A stretch of 64,000 nucleotides of DNA from Chachezhania sediminis (GTDB lineage: Bacteria > Pseudomonadota > Alphaproteobacteria > Rhodobacterales > Rhodobacteraceae): assembly GCF_009765275.1 (NCBI RefSeq), contig NZ_VOPH01000002.1, forward strand, positions 866,247-930,246, written 5' to 3'. A model generated the notes under the pieces. The model was not told where the DNA came from. It ran no database searches and saw only the letters and a list, made by a program, of their open reading frames with translations. Below are positions 38,736 through 47,162 of this stretch, one piece after another (the stretch's first letter is position 1; each line of letters opens with the position of its first letter). The position numbers were made by a program, and so were the translations under genes.

Positions 38736-39689
38736 ATGTTCTATGACATCTTCATCGCGCCCTTCGTGGACATGGTTGAGGCACCCGACTTCCTGATGCA
38801 GGTGCTGTGGGAAGGCCTGGTCTCGGGCATCCTTTACGCGCTGATCGCGCTGGGCTTCGTGCTGATCTTCCGGTCCAGCCGGATCTTCAATTTTGCCCAG
38901 GGCATCATGGTCGTCTTCGCGGCGCTGACGCTGGTCGGTCTTTACGCCATGGGCGTGCCGGCCTGGATCTGCGTGATCCTGACCCTGGGGGTCATGTTCG
39001 TCCTGGCGGTGGCCATCGAACGCATCGTGCTGCGGCCGCTGGTTGGCCAGCCCGACATCATCCTGTTCATGGCCACCATCGGCATCACGCTGTTCCTGAT
39101 CGGTTTCGGCGAAGTGATCTTTGGCGGCGAGAACAAGGTGATGATCACCGAGGAACTGGGCATTCCCACGGGTTCGGTCCTGCTGGAACCCTTTGGCGGC
39201 CTGCTGATCCTGGAACAGAAGGACATCACGGCGGTGGTCGTGGCGGCGCTTCTGGTGGTCGGCCTTCTGGTCTTCCTGAACCGCACCCGCATGGGCCGCG
39301 CGATCCGGGCCCTGGGTGACGATCCGCAGGCGGCGCTGTCGGTCGGCATCTCGATCCAGACGATCTGGGTACTGGTCTGGTTCATCGCGGGCATCATCGC
39401 GCTGGTCACCGGCATCGCATGGGGCGCCCGGGCCGGCGTGTCCTTCGCGCTGGAGGTCATCGCCTACAAGGCGCTGCCGGTCCTGATGCTGGGCGGGCTG
39501 GAAAGCATCGCCGGCGCCATCATCGGCGGGCTGATGATCGGGATCCTGGAAAAGCTGTTCGAAATCTACTGGGGCCAGCCCCTGCTGGGCGGCAACACCG
39601 AGACCTGGTTTGCCTTCGTTCTTGCCCTGATTGTACTGCTTTTCCGTCCTCAGGGCTTGTTCGGAGAGAAGATCATCGAAAGGGTCTAG
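38736..39689 (+). CDS. Branched-chain-type ABC transporter permease, LivH type
   Basis: Inner-membrane subunit of 317 residues. LivH motifs: GILYALIALGFVLIFRSSRI (20) near residue 29, NFAQG near 52 and LMLGGLESIAGAIIGGLMIG near 249. The Asn-Phe-Ala-Gln-Gly box (usual NFAHG) has Gln for His, which I recall in the ligase-associated subfamily. A gap of 39 bases separates it from the ATPase gene. Confidence 0.9.
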   Translation: MFYDIFIAPFVDMVEAPDFLMQVLWEGLVSGILYALIALGFVLIFRSSRIFNFAQGIMVVFAALTLVGLYAMGVPAWICVILTLGVMFVLAVAIERIVLRPLVGQPDIILFMATIGITLFLIGFGEVIFGGENKVMITEELGIPTGSVLLEPFGGLLILEQKDITAVVVAALLVVGLLVFLNRTRMGRAIRALGDDPQAALSVGISIQTIWVLVWFIAGIIALVTGIAWGARAGVSFALEVIAYKALPVLMLGGLESIAGAIIGGLMIGILEKLFEIYWGQPLLGGNTETWFAFVLALIVLLFRPQGLFGEKIIERV

Positions 39690-39731
39690 GGCAGGCGCGC
39701 GAGGAGGCGCGCCAGCCAAGGGAGGTTACAC

Positions 39732-39974
39732 ATGGCAAAACTGATCGCGATCCTGAACGTCGTTGCCTGGTCCGGCTTCTGGGCCTTCGGCTACCTGGCG
39801 CTGACGTCCGACCCGCAGGCGTCTGGACGGATGACCACCGCCGTGATCCTGGCGGCCGTCGGCGGGGCACTGGGACTTTGGGCCTGGTTCTGGCTGGTGC
39901 GGCATTCGGAACGGTTGGGACTGACCCGGGGCCACAAGCGGGCGCCGATCATCGACGACCCGGACATGGCCTGA
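39732..39974 (+). CDS. Small two-span membrane protein between permease genes
   Basis: An 80-residue protein with hydrophobic segments at about residues 3-26 and 35-55 and a basic/acidic tail HKRAPIIDDPDMA. GGGAGG lies nine bases upstream. No family recognised. Its constant direction and tight spacing with the transporter genes suggest an accessory subunit. Confidence 0.72.
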   Translation: MAKLIAILNVVAWSGFWAFGYLALTSDPQASGRMTTAVILAAVGGALGLWAWFWLVRHSERLGLTRGHKRAPIIDDPDMA

Positions 39975-40051
39975 CCGGCCGGATGACGTATCAAGGCTCC
40001 GGGCGCAGGACCGCGCCCGCCCGAGCAACCGATTGAGAGACCGTAAAAGTC

Positions 40052-40474
40052 ATGACCCGCAAAACGATCCTTGCCGCCCTGACCGCCACGCTGCTGACCC
40101 CGGCCGCGGGCGCCCTGGCCGATTGCCGACCCATCGAGGAGCCGGCCGCCAACCCGGGGCTGGAACAGATCAAGACCAACATGTCGCTGGGCCATTTCGG
40201 AGCTGCGCTGGACGGCTTTGACGTGCCGACCGAAACCAAGAACAAGCTGATCGACGACCTGACCCGCACCTTCGGCAGCGACGGAGCCCGCTGCACCACG
40301 ATCCGCCGCGTGGCGCAGGGCCCCTATTTCATGAGCGAGATCGTGCTGTTCGAGGAAAGCCCACAACAGCTCTTCTACTTCGTGATCAGCGGCCAGACGG
40401 ATGGCGACACGTTCCGCATGACCGACATCAACATCACCTCGAAATACGACGACGTGCGTCCGCTGCTGTTCTGA
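40052..40474 (+). CDS. Small exported protein between permease genes
   Basis: A 140-residue protein with a Sec signal ending near GALA-DC. The mature part has two cysteines (about residues 25 and 90) and an alpha/beta look, ending YDDVRPLLF. No family recognised. It lies between the LivH- and LivM-type permeases, so a periplasmic role in the same importer is likely. Confidence 0.72.
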   Translation: MTRKTILAALTATLLTPAAGALADCRPIEEPAANPGLEQIKTNMSLGHFGAALDGFDVPTETKNKLIDDLTRTFGSDGARCTTIRRVAQGPYFMSEIVLFEESPQQLFYFVISGQTDGDTFRMTDINITSKYDDVRPLLF

Positions 40475-40512
40475 CACCAGCCTGACGACGGCCCATACGA
40501 AGGACGGACCCG

Positions 40513-41598
40513 ATGTTCTACCGCACTGCCGGACAGTTCAAGACCACCTACCGCGACGATCAGGCCCTGTTCCCGATCCGTCAGGACGGTGTCCTTGTGG
40601 GGATCTTCCTGATCCTCGCCTGGGCGGTCCTTCCCTTCGTGGCCAGCGAATTCGCCTTCCAGACGCTGCTGATCCCGATCCTGATCTATTCGCTGGCGGC
40701 GCTGGGCCTGAACGTGCTGACGGGATACGCCGGTCAGCTGTCCCTGGGCACCGCGGCCTTCATGGGTGTGGGCGCCTATGCCTGCTACAAGATGCTGACG
40801 ATCATGCCCTGGCTCGACCCGGTGATCGCGATCCTGCTGTCGGGCTTCTTCAGCGCCGGGATCGGCGTGGCATTCGGCATCCCCAGCCTGCGGATCAAGG
40901 GGTTCTACCTCGCCATCGCCACGCTGGCGGCGCAGTTCTTCCTGGTCTGGCTGTTCGAGAAATGGGCCTGGCTTTACAACTACAACGCTTCCGGCGCGAT
41001 CCAGGTGCCGAACCTGACCTCGGTCGCGGCCGGTGGGAACTATGTCGCCGGGCCGCTGGCCTCGTCCCTTACCCAGTACTACATCGTGCTGGGCATCGTG
41101 ACGCTGCTGACGATCCTGACGATCAACCTGACCCGCGGCACGCTGGGGCGGACCTGGAAGGCCACCCGCGACATGGATTTCGCGGCGGAACTGATCGGCA
41201 TCAACCTGATGCGGTCGAAATTGTCGGCCTTTGCCGTGTCGTCCTACATCGTCGGCGTGGCCGGTGCGCTGTTCGTCTTCTGCTGGCGCGGCGCGGCGGA
41301 ACCCAACCTCTTCGACATCCCGCTGTCCTTCTCGATCCTGTTCATCGCCATCATCGGCGGACTGGGATCGATCCTTGGCAACTACCTGGGCGCGATCCTG
41401 ATCGTGGGCCTTCCGGTGGTGCTGAACACCGTGCCGCCCGCGCTGGGGATCCCGATCTCCTCGGCGCTGGTCGAACACCTGAACCTGATGATCGTGGGAG
41501 GCTTGATCATCTTCTTCCTGATCGTCGAACCGCACGGCCTGGCGCGCCTGTGGGGACTTGCACGCCAGAAACTGATCGTCTGGCCGTTCCCGTACTGA
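40513..41598 (+). CDS. Branched-chain-type ABC transporter permease, LivM type
   Basis: Channel subunit of 361 residues with LivM motifs: LNVLTGYAGQLSLGTAAFMG (20) near residues 69-88, IPSLRIKGFYLAIATLAAQF near 117 and RDMDFAAELIGINLMRSKLS (EAA loop) near 219. GGLGSILGNYLGAILIVG near 280 is the conserved C-terminal loop. Complete, 38 bases after the small exported protein. Confidence 0.9.
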   Translation: MFYRTAGQFKTTYRDDQALFPIRQDGVLVGIFLILAWAVLPFVASEFAFQTLLIPILIYSLAALGLNVLTGYAGQLSLGTAAFMGVGAYACYKMLTIMPWLDPVIAILLSGFFSAGIGVAFGIPSLRIKGFYLAIATLAAQFFLVWLFEKWAWLYNYNASGAIQVPNLTSVAAGGNYVAGPLASSLTQYYIVLGIVTLLTILTINLTRGTLGRTWKATRDMDFAAELIGINLMRSKLSAFAVSSYIVGVAGALFVFCWRGAAEPNLFDIPLSFSILFIAIIGGLGSILGNYLGAILIVGLPVVLNTVPPALGIPISSALVEHLNLMIVGGLIIFFLIVEPHGLARLWGLARQKLIVWPFPY

Positions 41599-41654
41599 CG
41601 GGGTCGGCCATCCAAACCGAAGTCATCGGAAGAGAATTCCAAGGGAGGAACTCG

Positions 41655-42971
41655 ATGAAACACTTCACCAAACTTGCGGCAGCGGCGCTGGCCCTGTCGG
41701 TGCTGGCCGGAGGAGCCGCCGCCGACGAGACCGAAGCCCTGTTCGTGCCGAACCTGGCCTACCGGACCGGACCTTTCGCAGCCACGGGCATTCCGCTGAT
41801 GAACGGTCAGCGCGACTATGCGCTGATGCTGAACGCCCGCGATGGCGGTGTCGGCGGCATCAAGCTGAACTTCGAGGAATGCGAGACCGGCTATAACACC
41901 CAGAAGGGCGTCGAATGCTACGAGAAGACCAAGGGCACGGCGATCGTGACCCAGCCCTGGTCGACCGGCATCACGCTGCAGGTCCTGCCCAAGACCAACG
42001 TGGACCAGATCCCGATCCTGGCGCCGGGCTATGGCTTCTCGCCCATGGCGGACGGCAAGGTGTTCCAGTGGGCCTACAACATGCCCGGGTCCTACTGGGA
42101 CGCGGCGTCGATGATCCTGAAATACATCTCGGACGGTAACCTGGACTCGCTGAAGGGCAAGACCATTGCCTATCTGCACCTGGACCATCCCTTCGGGAAG
42201 GAACCGCTGCCCTATCTGGAGAAGATGGCCGCCGATCACGGCTTCAAGCTGGAACCGATCCCGGTCGGCCTGAAGGAAATGCAGAACCAGTCGGCCCAGT
42301 GGCTGCAGATCCGCCGGTTGCGGCCGGACTATGTGATCATGTGGGGCTGGGGCGCGATGAATGCCGGCGCCATCACCGAAGCGGTGAAGACCAAGTTCCC
42401 CATGGAAAACTTCGTGGGCACCTGGTGGTCGGGGCATGATGCCGACCTGAACATCGTGGGCGACAAGGGCAAGGGCTACAAGTCGATCTCGTTCTCGCGT
42501 CCGGTTCTGGACGCGCCGATCATGGCCGACCTGAAGAAATACGTCTACGACAAGGGCGACTCCCTTTCGAACGACGAGGAACGGTCCGGCGTCTTCTACA
42601 GCCGCGGCCTGGTGATCTCGATGATCCTGTCCGAAGCGATCGCCACCGCGCAGGAGCATTTCGGCAAGAAGGACATCGGCCCGGCTGACCTGCGCTGGGG
42701 GCTGGAAAACCTGAACATCACCGATGAACGCCTGGCCGAACTGGGCATGACCGGCATGGTGGCCCCGTTCAAGACCACCTGCGGCGACCACACCGGGCAT
42801 TCCGGTGGCTGGATCCTGGAATGGGACGGCACGAAGTTCGTGCAGGCTTCGGATCACCTGATGCCCGACAGCGAAGTGATCCGCCCGATGGAGGTCGAGG
42901 GTGCCAAGGCCTATGCCGAGGCGAACGCCCCCTGGCCGGTGAACGAGACCTGCTCGGCAGAAGCAGGCTGA
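41655..42971 (+). CDS. Substrate-binding protein of the ligase-associated ABC importer
   Basis: Periplasmic receptor, 438 residues, with a Sec signal ending near AAA-DET. A Peripla_BP_6 type fold, with PNLAYRTGPFAATGIPLMNG opening the mature domain and the segments EECETGYNTQKGVECYEK and QPWSTGITLQVLPKT. This looks unlike LivJ or UrtA and like receptors found beside CoA ligases. GGGAGGAA precedes the ATG. The ligand is probably an aromatic or medium-chain acid; unproven. Confidence 0.88.
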   Translation: MKHFTKLAAAALALSVLAGGAAADETEALFVPNLAYRTGPFAATGIPLMNGQRDYALMLNARDGGVGGIKLNFEECETGYNTQKGVECYEKTKGTAIVTQPWSTGITLQVLPKTNVDQIPILAPGYGFSPMADGKVFQWAYNMPGSYWDAASMILKYISDGNLDSLKGKTIAYLHLDHPFGKEPLPYLEKMAADHGFKLEPIPVGLKEMQNQSAQWLQIRRLRPDYVIMWGWGAMNAGAITEAVKTKFPMENFVGTWWSGHDADLNIVGDKGKGYKSISFSRPVLDAPIMADLKKYVYDKGDSLSNDEERSGVFYSRGLVISMILSEAIATAQEHFGKKDIGPADLRWGLENLNITDERLAELGMTGMVAPFKTTCGDHTGHSGGWILEWDGTKFVQASDHLMPDSEVIRPMEVEGAKAYAEANAPWPVNETCSAEAG

Positions 42972-43031
42972 CGTGACCTTCCCCGGCGTCCGACCGGCGC
43001 CGGGGACCTTTCCTTTTCGAGGACATGACCG

Positions 43032-43856
43032 ATGCTCGACGCCGGCGACACCAGGGAAACGCTTCTGGAAGTCAACAATATCGAGGTGATCTACAACCAC
43101 GTGATCCTCGTCCTGAAGGGCGTCAGCCTGTCCGTGCCCAAGGGCGGGATCACGGCGCTTCTGGGCGGCAACGGCGCGGGCAAGACCACGACGCTGAAGG
43201 CGATTTCGAACCTGCTTCAATCCGAGCGCGGCGAAGTGACCAAGGGCACCGTGAAATACCGTGGCCAGCCCGTGCACCACGAGGACCCGGCATCGCTGGT
43301 GCGCAAGGGCGTGATCCAGGTGATGGAAGGGCGCCACTGCTTTGCCCACCTGACGGTCGAAGAAAACCTGATGACCGGCTTCTATACCCGCCGCGACGGG
43401 CGAGCCGCGATGATGCGCGACCTGGAAAAGGTCTATGCCTATTTCCCGCGCCTGAAGGAACGGCGGGGCAGCCAGGCCGGCTATACCTCGGGCGGGGAAC
43501 AGCAGATGGTGGCCATCGGCCGCGCGCTGATGTCGAAGCCGGAGACGATCCTGCTGGACGAGCCGTCCATGGGCCTGGCCCCGCAGCTGGTCGAAGAGAT
43601 CTTCGGCATTGTCAAGGACCTGAACGAGAAGGAGGGCGTGTCCTTTCTTCTGGCGGAACAGAACACCAATGTGGCGCTGCGCTTCGCCCATTACGGCTAC
43701 ATCCTGGAATCGGGGCGCGTGGTGATGGACGGCCCGGCCGCCGACCTGCGCGAAAACCCGGACGTGAAGGAATTCTACCTCGGCATGGCAGACGAAGGGC
43801 GAAAGTCCTTCCGCGACGTACGCTCGTACCGCCGCCGGAAAAGGTGGCTGAGCTGA
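43032..43856 (+). CDS. Branched-chain-type ABC transporter ATPase, LivF type
   Basis: Second ATPase of the importer, 274 residues. Walker A GGNGAGKTT near residue 47, QVMEGRHCFAHLTVEENLMT (20) near 96, signature TSGGEQQMVAIGRALM near 152 and Walker B LLDEPSMGLAPQLVEEI near 177. The first signature residue is Thr for Leu (TSGGEQQ), a mild change. A basic C-terminal extension of about 20 residues (SYRRRKRW) follows the fold. Confidence 0.9.
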   Translation: MLDAGDTRETLLEVNNIEVIYNHVILVLKGVSLSVPKGGITALLGGNGAGKTTTLKAISNLLQSERGEVTKGTVKYRGQPVHHEDPASLVRKGVIQVMEGRHCFAHLTVEENLMTGFYTRRDGRAAMMRDLEKVYAYFPRLKERRGSQAGYTSGGEQQMVAIGRALMSKPETILLDEPSMGLAPQLVEEIFGIVKDLNEKEGVSFLLAEQNTNVALRFAHYGYILESGRVVMDGPAADLRENPDVKEFYLGMADEGRKSFRDVRSYRRRKRWLS

Positions 43857-43965
43857 TCTTGACGCGCGGATGCCCCCGCGCTGCGCCGGTACGCCGGCGC
43901 ATCCGACCGACCCTTTCCCGTCCGACGAACCCCGCATCGCCGGCCAAGCCTGGAGGTTTGCCCAG

Positions 43966-45186
43966 ATGACCAAGTATTTCGACAGTCTTGAAACCCGCAG
44001 CGCGGATGAACGTGCCGCCGACATCGCCGTTCAGCTGCCGCGCCAGATCGCCCGGGCCAAGGCCCTGGCGGGTTATGCCGGGACGCTGGGCCGGGTGAAC
44101 CCGGCCGCCATCACCGATGCCGAGGCGCTGGCGACCCTGCCGGTCCTGCGCAAGTCGGACCTGGGCAAGGCGCAGGCCGCCAATCCGCCGTTCGGAGGCT
44201 TCACCGTGAAGCCGCCCGCGGGCAATGCCCATGTCTTCCAGTCGCCGGGCCCGATCTATGAACCGGGCGGGACCAGCGACGACTGGTGGCGCGCGGGGCG
44301 GGCGCTTTTTGCCGTCGGCATCGGGGCGGGGGACGTGGTCCAGAACTGTTTCAGCTATCACCTGACGCCCGCCGGCATGATGTTCGAAAACGGCGCCCGT
44401 GCCGTCGGCGCCGCGGTGCTGCCCGCAGGCACCGGCCAGACCGAGCTTCAGGCCCGCGCGGCCCATGACGTGGGCGTCACCGCCTATACCGGCACGCCGG
44501 ATTACCTGAAGGTGATCCTCGACAAGGCCGACGAGATGGGTCTGGCGCTGAAGATCACCAAGGCGGCGGTGGGGGGCGGGGCGCTGTTCCCGTCGCTGCG
44601 TCAGGAATATGCCGACCGCGGGATCTTGTGCCGGCAGGGCTATGGCACCGCCGACCTGGGCTCCATCGCCTACGAGACAGAGGCCATGGAGGGCATGATC
44701 GTCGACGAGGGCGTGATCGTCGAGATCGTGACCCCCGGCACCGGCACCCCCGTGGCCCCGGGAGAAGTGGGCGAGGTCGTGGTGACCACGCTGAACCCCG
44801 ACTATCCGCTGATCCGCTTCGCCACCGGCGACATGAGCGCCGTGATGGCGGGTGAAAGCCCCTGTGGGCGGACCAACATGCGGATCAAGGGCTGGATGGG
44901 CCGGGCGGATCAGACGACCAAGATCAAGGGCATGTTCGTGCGCCCCGAACAGGTGGCCGCGCTGGTCGGCAAACACGCCGAGATCGTCAAGGCACGCGTC
45001 ATCGCGGGCCGCGAGGGCGAGATGGACACCATGACCGTCCGGATCGAGGCGACGGGCGGCGATGCCGATGCCTATGGCCGGACGGTGGCCGATGTCCTGA
45101 AGCTGAAAGGCAATATCGAGGTAGTGGCCCCCGGCAGCCTCCCCAAGGACGGCCTGGTGATCGAAGATGCGCGGTCTTACGACTGA
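43966..45186 (+). CDS. Phenylacetate-CoA-ligase-like protein lacking the standard P-loop
   Basis: A 406-residue member of the PaaK-like adenylating family, start at 43966 with TGGAGG upstream. Family parts are present: GTPDYLKVILDKA near residue 180, the A5-like GYGTADLGSIAYE near 224, FATGDMSAV near 285 and GRADQTTKIKGMFVRPEQV near 309. The usual SSGTTGKPT loop is replaced by IYEPGGTSDDWW near residue 100, lacking the lysine. I recall this variant as a subfamily beside ABC importers. It may still activate an acid by a changed mechanism or have a binding role. Closes the operon. Confidence 0.82.
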   Translation: MTKYFDSLETRSADERAADIAVQLPRQIARAKALAGYAGTLGRVNPAAITDAEALATLPVLRKSDLGKAQAANPPFGGFTVKPPAGNAHVFQSPGPIYEPGGTSDDWWRAGRALFAVGIGAGDVVQNCFSYHLTPAGMMFENGARAVGAAVLPAGTGQTELQARAAHDVGVTAYTGTPDYLKVILDKADEMGLALKITKAAVGGGALFPSLRQEYADRGILCRQGYGTADLGSIAYETEAMEGMIVDEGVIVEIVTPGTGTPVAPGEVGEVVVTTLNPDYPLIRFATGDMSAVMAGESPCGRTNMRIKGWMGRADQTTKIKGMFVRPEQVAALVGKHAEIVKARVIAGREGEMDTMTVRIEATGGDADAYGRTVADVLKLKGNIEVVAPGSLPKDGLVIEDARSYD

Positions 45187-45203
45187 CGTCGGCAGCGTTT
45201 GCC

Positions 45204-45229
45204 GGAACGGCCTTTGAGAAGGCCGTTCC
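45204..45229. terminator. Bidirectional hairpin 1 between convergent genes
   Basis: GGAACGGCCTT-TGAG-AAGGCCGTTCC, perfect 11-base arms, 18 bases after the ligase-like gene. Confidence 0.65.
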
Positions 45230-45230
45230 C

Positions 45231-45252
45231 AAGAGCCTTTCGAAAGGCTCTT
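45231..45252. terminator. Bidirectional hairpin 2 between convergent genes
   Basis: AAGAGCCTTT-CG-AAAGGCTCTT, ten-base arms, directly after hairpin 1 and 26 bases from the stop of the leftward P450. The A- and T-rich flanks make it usable as a terminator in either direction. Confidence 0.65.
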
Positions 45253-45277
45253 GTCGCCAGTCGCGGCCCGTGCGCCG

Positions 45278-46438
45278 TCAGCCCCAGGCGACCGGCATCT
45301 TCAGCGGGCCGCGGAAGGCCCAGCCGCCGAAGCTCGTCTCGCCGTCCAGCCGCAGGCCGCGCAGGCGGTCGAACATCGCGGGCAGCGCCACCTCGGCGAT
45401 CAGGCAGCGCGAAGCCCAGGCGCCGGCGCAGAAATGCGGCCCCGCGCCAAAGCTGATCGCGGCCGAGGTGTCGCGGGTGATGTCGAAAACCTCTGGCCGG
45501 TCGAAGACCGCCTCGTCCCGGTTGGCCGACCCAAACATCAGGAAGGCGCGGTCCTCGGGCTCCAGCACCGATCCGCGGATTTCGTGTTCCACCGCGATCC
45601 GGCGCGGGCTCATGCCGATGGGGGCGATCCAGCGGGCATATTCCTCGAAGGCCTGAAGCCAGGTCGCCTTGCCGGCCAGCACCATTGCCAGTTGCTCCGG
45701 ATGGGTCAGCAGCGCCCAGGCGGTGCCGGCAATCGCGTCCCGCGGTTCGTTCTGCCCGCCGGAAATCGCAAGTTTCACGTTGGCCCGGATCGTGTCCTCC
45801 GGCAGCTCTGCCTGCATCTGGACCGACAGCAGCGAATGGTCGGGCTCTGCCTTCAGCTCCGGCATCCGCGCGTCGATATGGGCATCGATCGAGGCCGTGC
45901 AATCGTTGCACCGGGCCGTCACCGCCGGATCGCCGGCATAGTTCGCGCAGCCGTCGATCATGCCCTGGCTGACGCGGTCCATTTCCTGCCATGCCATGTT
46001 CGTCAGGCCGGTCATCGCTTTCAGTGCTTCGGCCGAAATCGGCATGGCCAGATCCCGCACCATGTCGGACCGGCCAGAAGGCGCGACACGGTCCAGCACC
46101 TCTTTCGTCGCGGTTTCAAACGAAGCCTTCCACACATCCCGCACCGTCCGGGGCGAGACGGTGGGAAAGATCGCCTTGCGTTCGGCCTGATGCGCCGCGC
46201 CGTCCTTGCGCATCAGGTTCTGGCCCATCAGCACCGTCATCAGCCCCTGCGGCTGGTCCGACGAAAACACCTCCACCCGTTTCTCGTTCTCGAAGATGTC
46301 GTCGCGGCGGGTCAGCAGCACCGCGCCCAGTTGCGGCACGAAGGCCACCGGCGCCTCGGCCCGCAGGCGCTTCAGATCCGGGTATGGATCCCGCCAGAAC
46401 GCCGTCGGATCGATCTCGTAGACCGGTACATCACGCAT
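45278..46438 (-). CDS. Cytochrome P450 with EPRD I-helix
   Basis: Soluble bacterial P450, 386 residues. Heme ligand Cys337 in FGAGPHFCAGAWASR, the ExxR motif in EEYAR near residue 266 and a complete fold. The I-helix reads ISGGQNEPRD (about 225-234): the usual acid-Thr oxygen-activation pair is replaced by Glu-Pro. I recall GG-x-(N/E)EPRD in a set of bacterial P450s. No ferredoxin or reductase gene is adjacent. Divergent from the MarR gene, with twin palindromes between them, so it is likely its target. Confidence 0.92.
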   Translation of the reverse strand: MRDVPVYEIDPTAFWRDPYPDLKRLRAEAPVAFVPQLGAVLLTRRDDIFENEKRVEVFSSDQPQGLMTVLMGQNLMRKDGAAHQAERKAIFPTVSPRTVRDVWKASFETATKEVLDRVAPSGRSDMVRDLAMPISAEALKAMTGLTNMAWQEMDRVSQGMIDGCANYAGDPAVTARCNDCTASIDAHIDARMPELKAEPDHSLLSVQMQAELPEDTIRANVKLAISGGQNEPRDAIAGTAWALLTHPEQLAMVLAGKATWLQAFEEYARWIAPIGMSPRRIAVEHEIRGSVLEPEDRAFLMFGSANRDEAVFDRPEVFDITRDTSAAISFGAGPHFCAGAWASRCLIAEVALPAMFDRLRGLRLDGETSFGGWAFRGPLKMPVAWG

Positions 46439-46458
46439 GTCATCCTCCCCGTCGTGCC

Positions 46459-46474
46459 TGTTGTCAGGTCAACA
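46459..46474. promoter_or_regulatory. MarR-type operator, copy 1
   Basis: TGTTGTCAGGTCAACA, arms TGTTG and CAACA, 20 bases upstream of the P450 start. It matches copy 2 at 15 of 16 bases. Confidence 0.7.
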
Positions 46475-46505
46475 CTTTGAACGGAGAGTGCGCGGCGCGA
46501 CCTTG

Positions 46506-46521
46506 TGTTGTCAAGTCAACA
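46506..46521. promoter_or_regulatory. MarR-type operator, copy 2
   Basis: TGTTGTCAAGTCAACA, 47 bases from copy 1 (about 4.5 turns) and 22 bases upstream of the MarR start. One site near each divergent start suggests that one repressor controls both transcripts. Confidence 0.7.
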
Positions 46522-46543
46522 GGGACAGCCTAACCTGTCCGGC

Positions 46544-47089
46544 ATGACTTCTGACCTGGACCTGCCCGACGACCTGTTCCTGTTCCATCCCGGCGATGCC
46601 GAGGATGCACGCCGGACGCTCAGTTTCCGGCGGACGCCGACGGTGCTGCTGACCTTTGCGGCCAACCGCTTTACCCGCCTGGCCTCGCGCGAATATCAGG
46701 CGCGGTTCGGGATCGGCGCGATGGACTGGCGGATGCTGGTCATGCTGGCGCGTGAACCGGGTACAGGCGTGAACCATGCGGCGCGCACCATCGGTATCGA
46801 CAAGGCCGCGGTCAGCCGCAGCCTGCGGCGGCTGGCGGATCTTGGTCTGGCCCGGCTGGACGACGGCAGCACCGCCGCCCGCGGCGCCTGGCGGCTGACC
46901 GGGCAGGGGGCGGCGCTGCACGACCGAATCCTGGACGTGGCGCTGGACCGGCAGTCGAAACTGCTGGACGGCTTCACCCGGGCAGAGGTTTCGGCCTTCG
47001 CCGATTACCTGCGCCGCTTCCTTGGAAATCTGGACGACATGGCCGCGGACGGGACCACGCAGACGAACGCGACGCAACGGTCCGATTGA
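46544..47089 (+). CDS. MarR-family transcriptional regulator
   Basis: A 181-residue winged-helix regulator. The recognition region is GVNHAARTIGIDKAAVSRSLRRLADLGLARLDD (quoted here in part: AARTIGIDKAAVSRSLRRL, near residues 84-102), followed by the wing and a dimerisation helix. N-terminal 25 residues are an extension. Start at 46544 rather than 46505, because the second operator lies upstream of it. Likely represses itself, the P450, and the two genes downstream; an acyl-CoA or aromatic acid inducer is typical for such clusters. Confidence 0.88.
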   Translation: MTSDLDLPDDLFLFHPGDAEDARRTLSFRRTPTVLLTFAANRFTRLASREYQARFGIGAMDWRMLVMLAREPGTGVNHAARTIGIDKAAVSRSLRRLADLGLARLDDGSTAARGAWRLTGQGAALHDRILDVALDRQSKLLDGFTRAEVSAFADYLRRFLGNLDDMAADGTTQTNATQRSD

Positions 47090-47162
47090 CGCAAACGGCC
47101 CGGGCCGCGAAGTCTCGGGCAAAACGCGCGTCGCGCAACAGCAAGACCCCGGAGGATCCAAG

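Noticed and set aside
41382..44024. 880-codon minus-strand frame across the third ABC transporter
   Set aside because: Antisense to a binding-protein gene and an ATPase gene with intact motifs.
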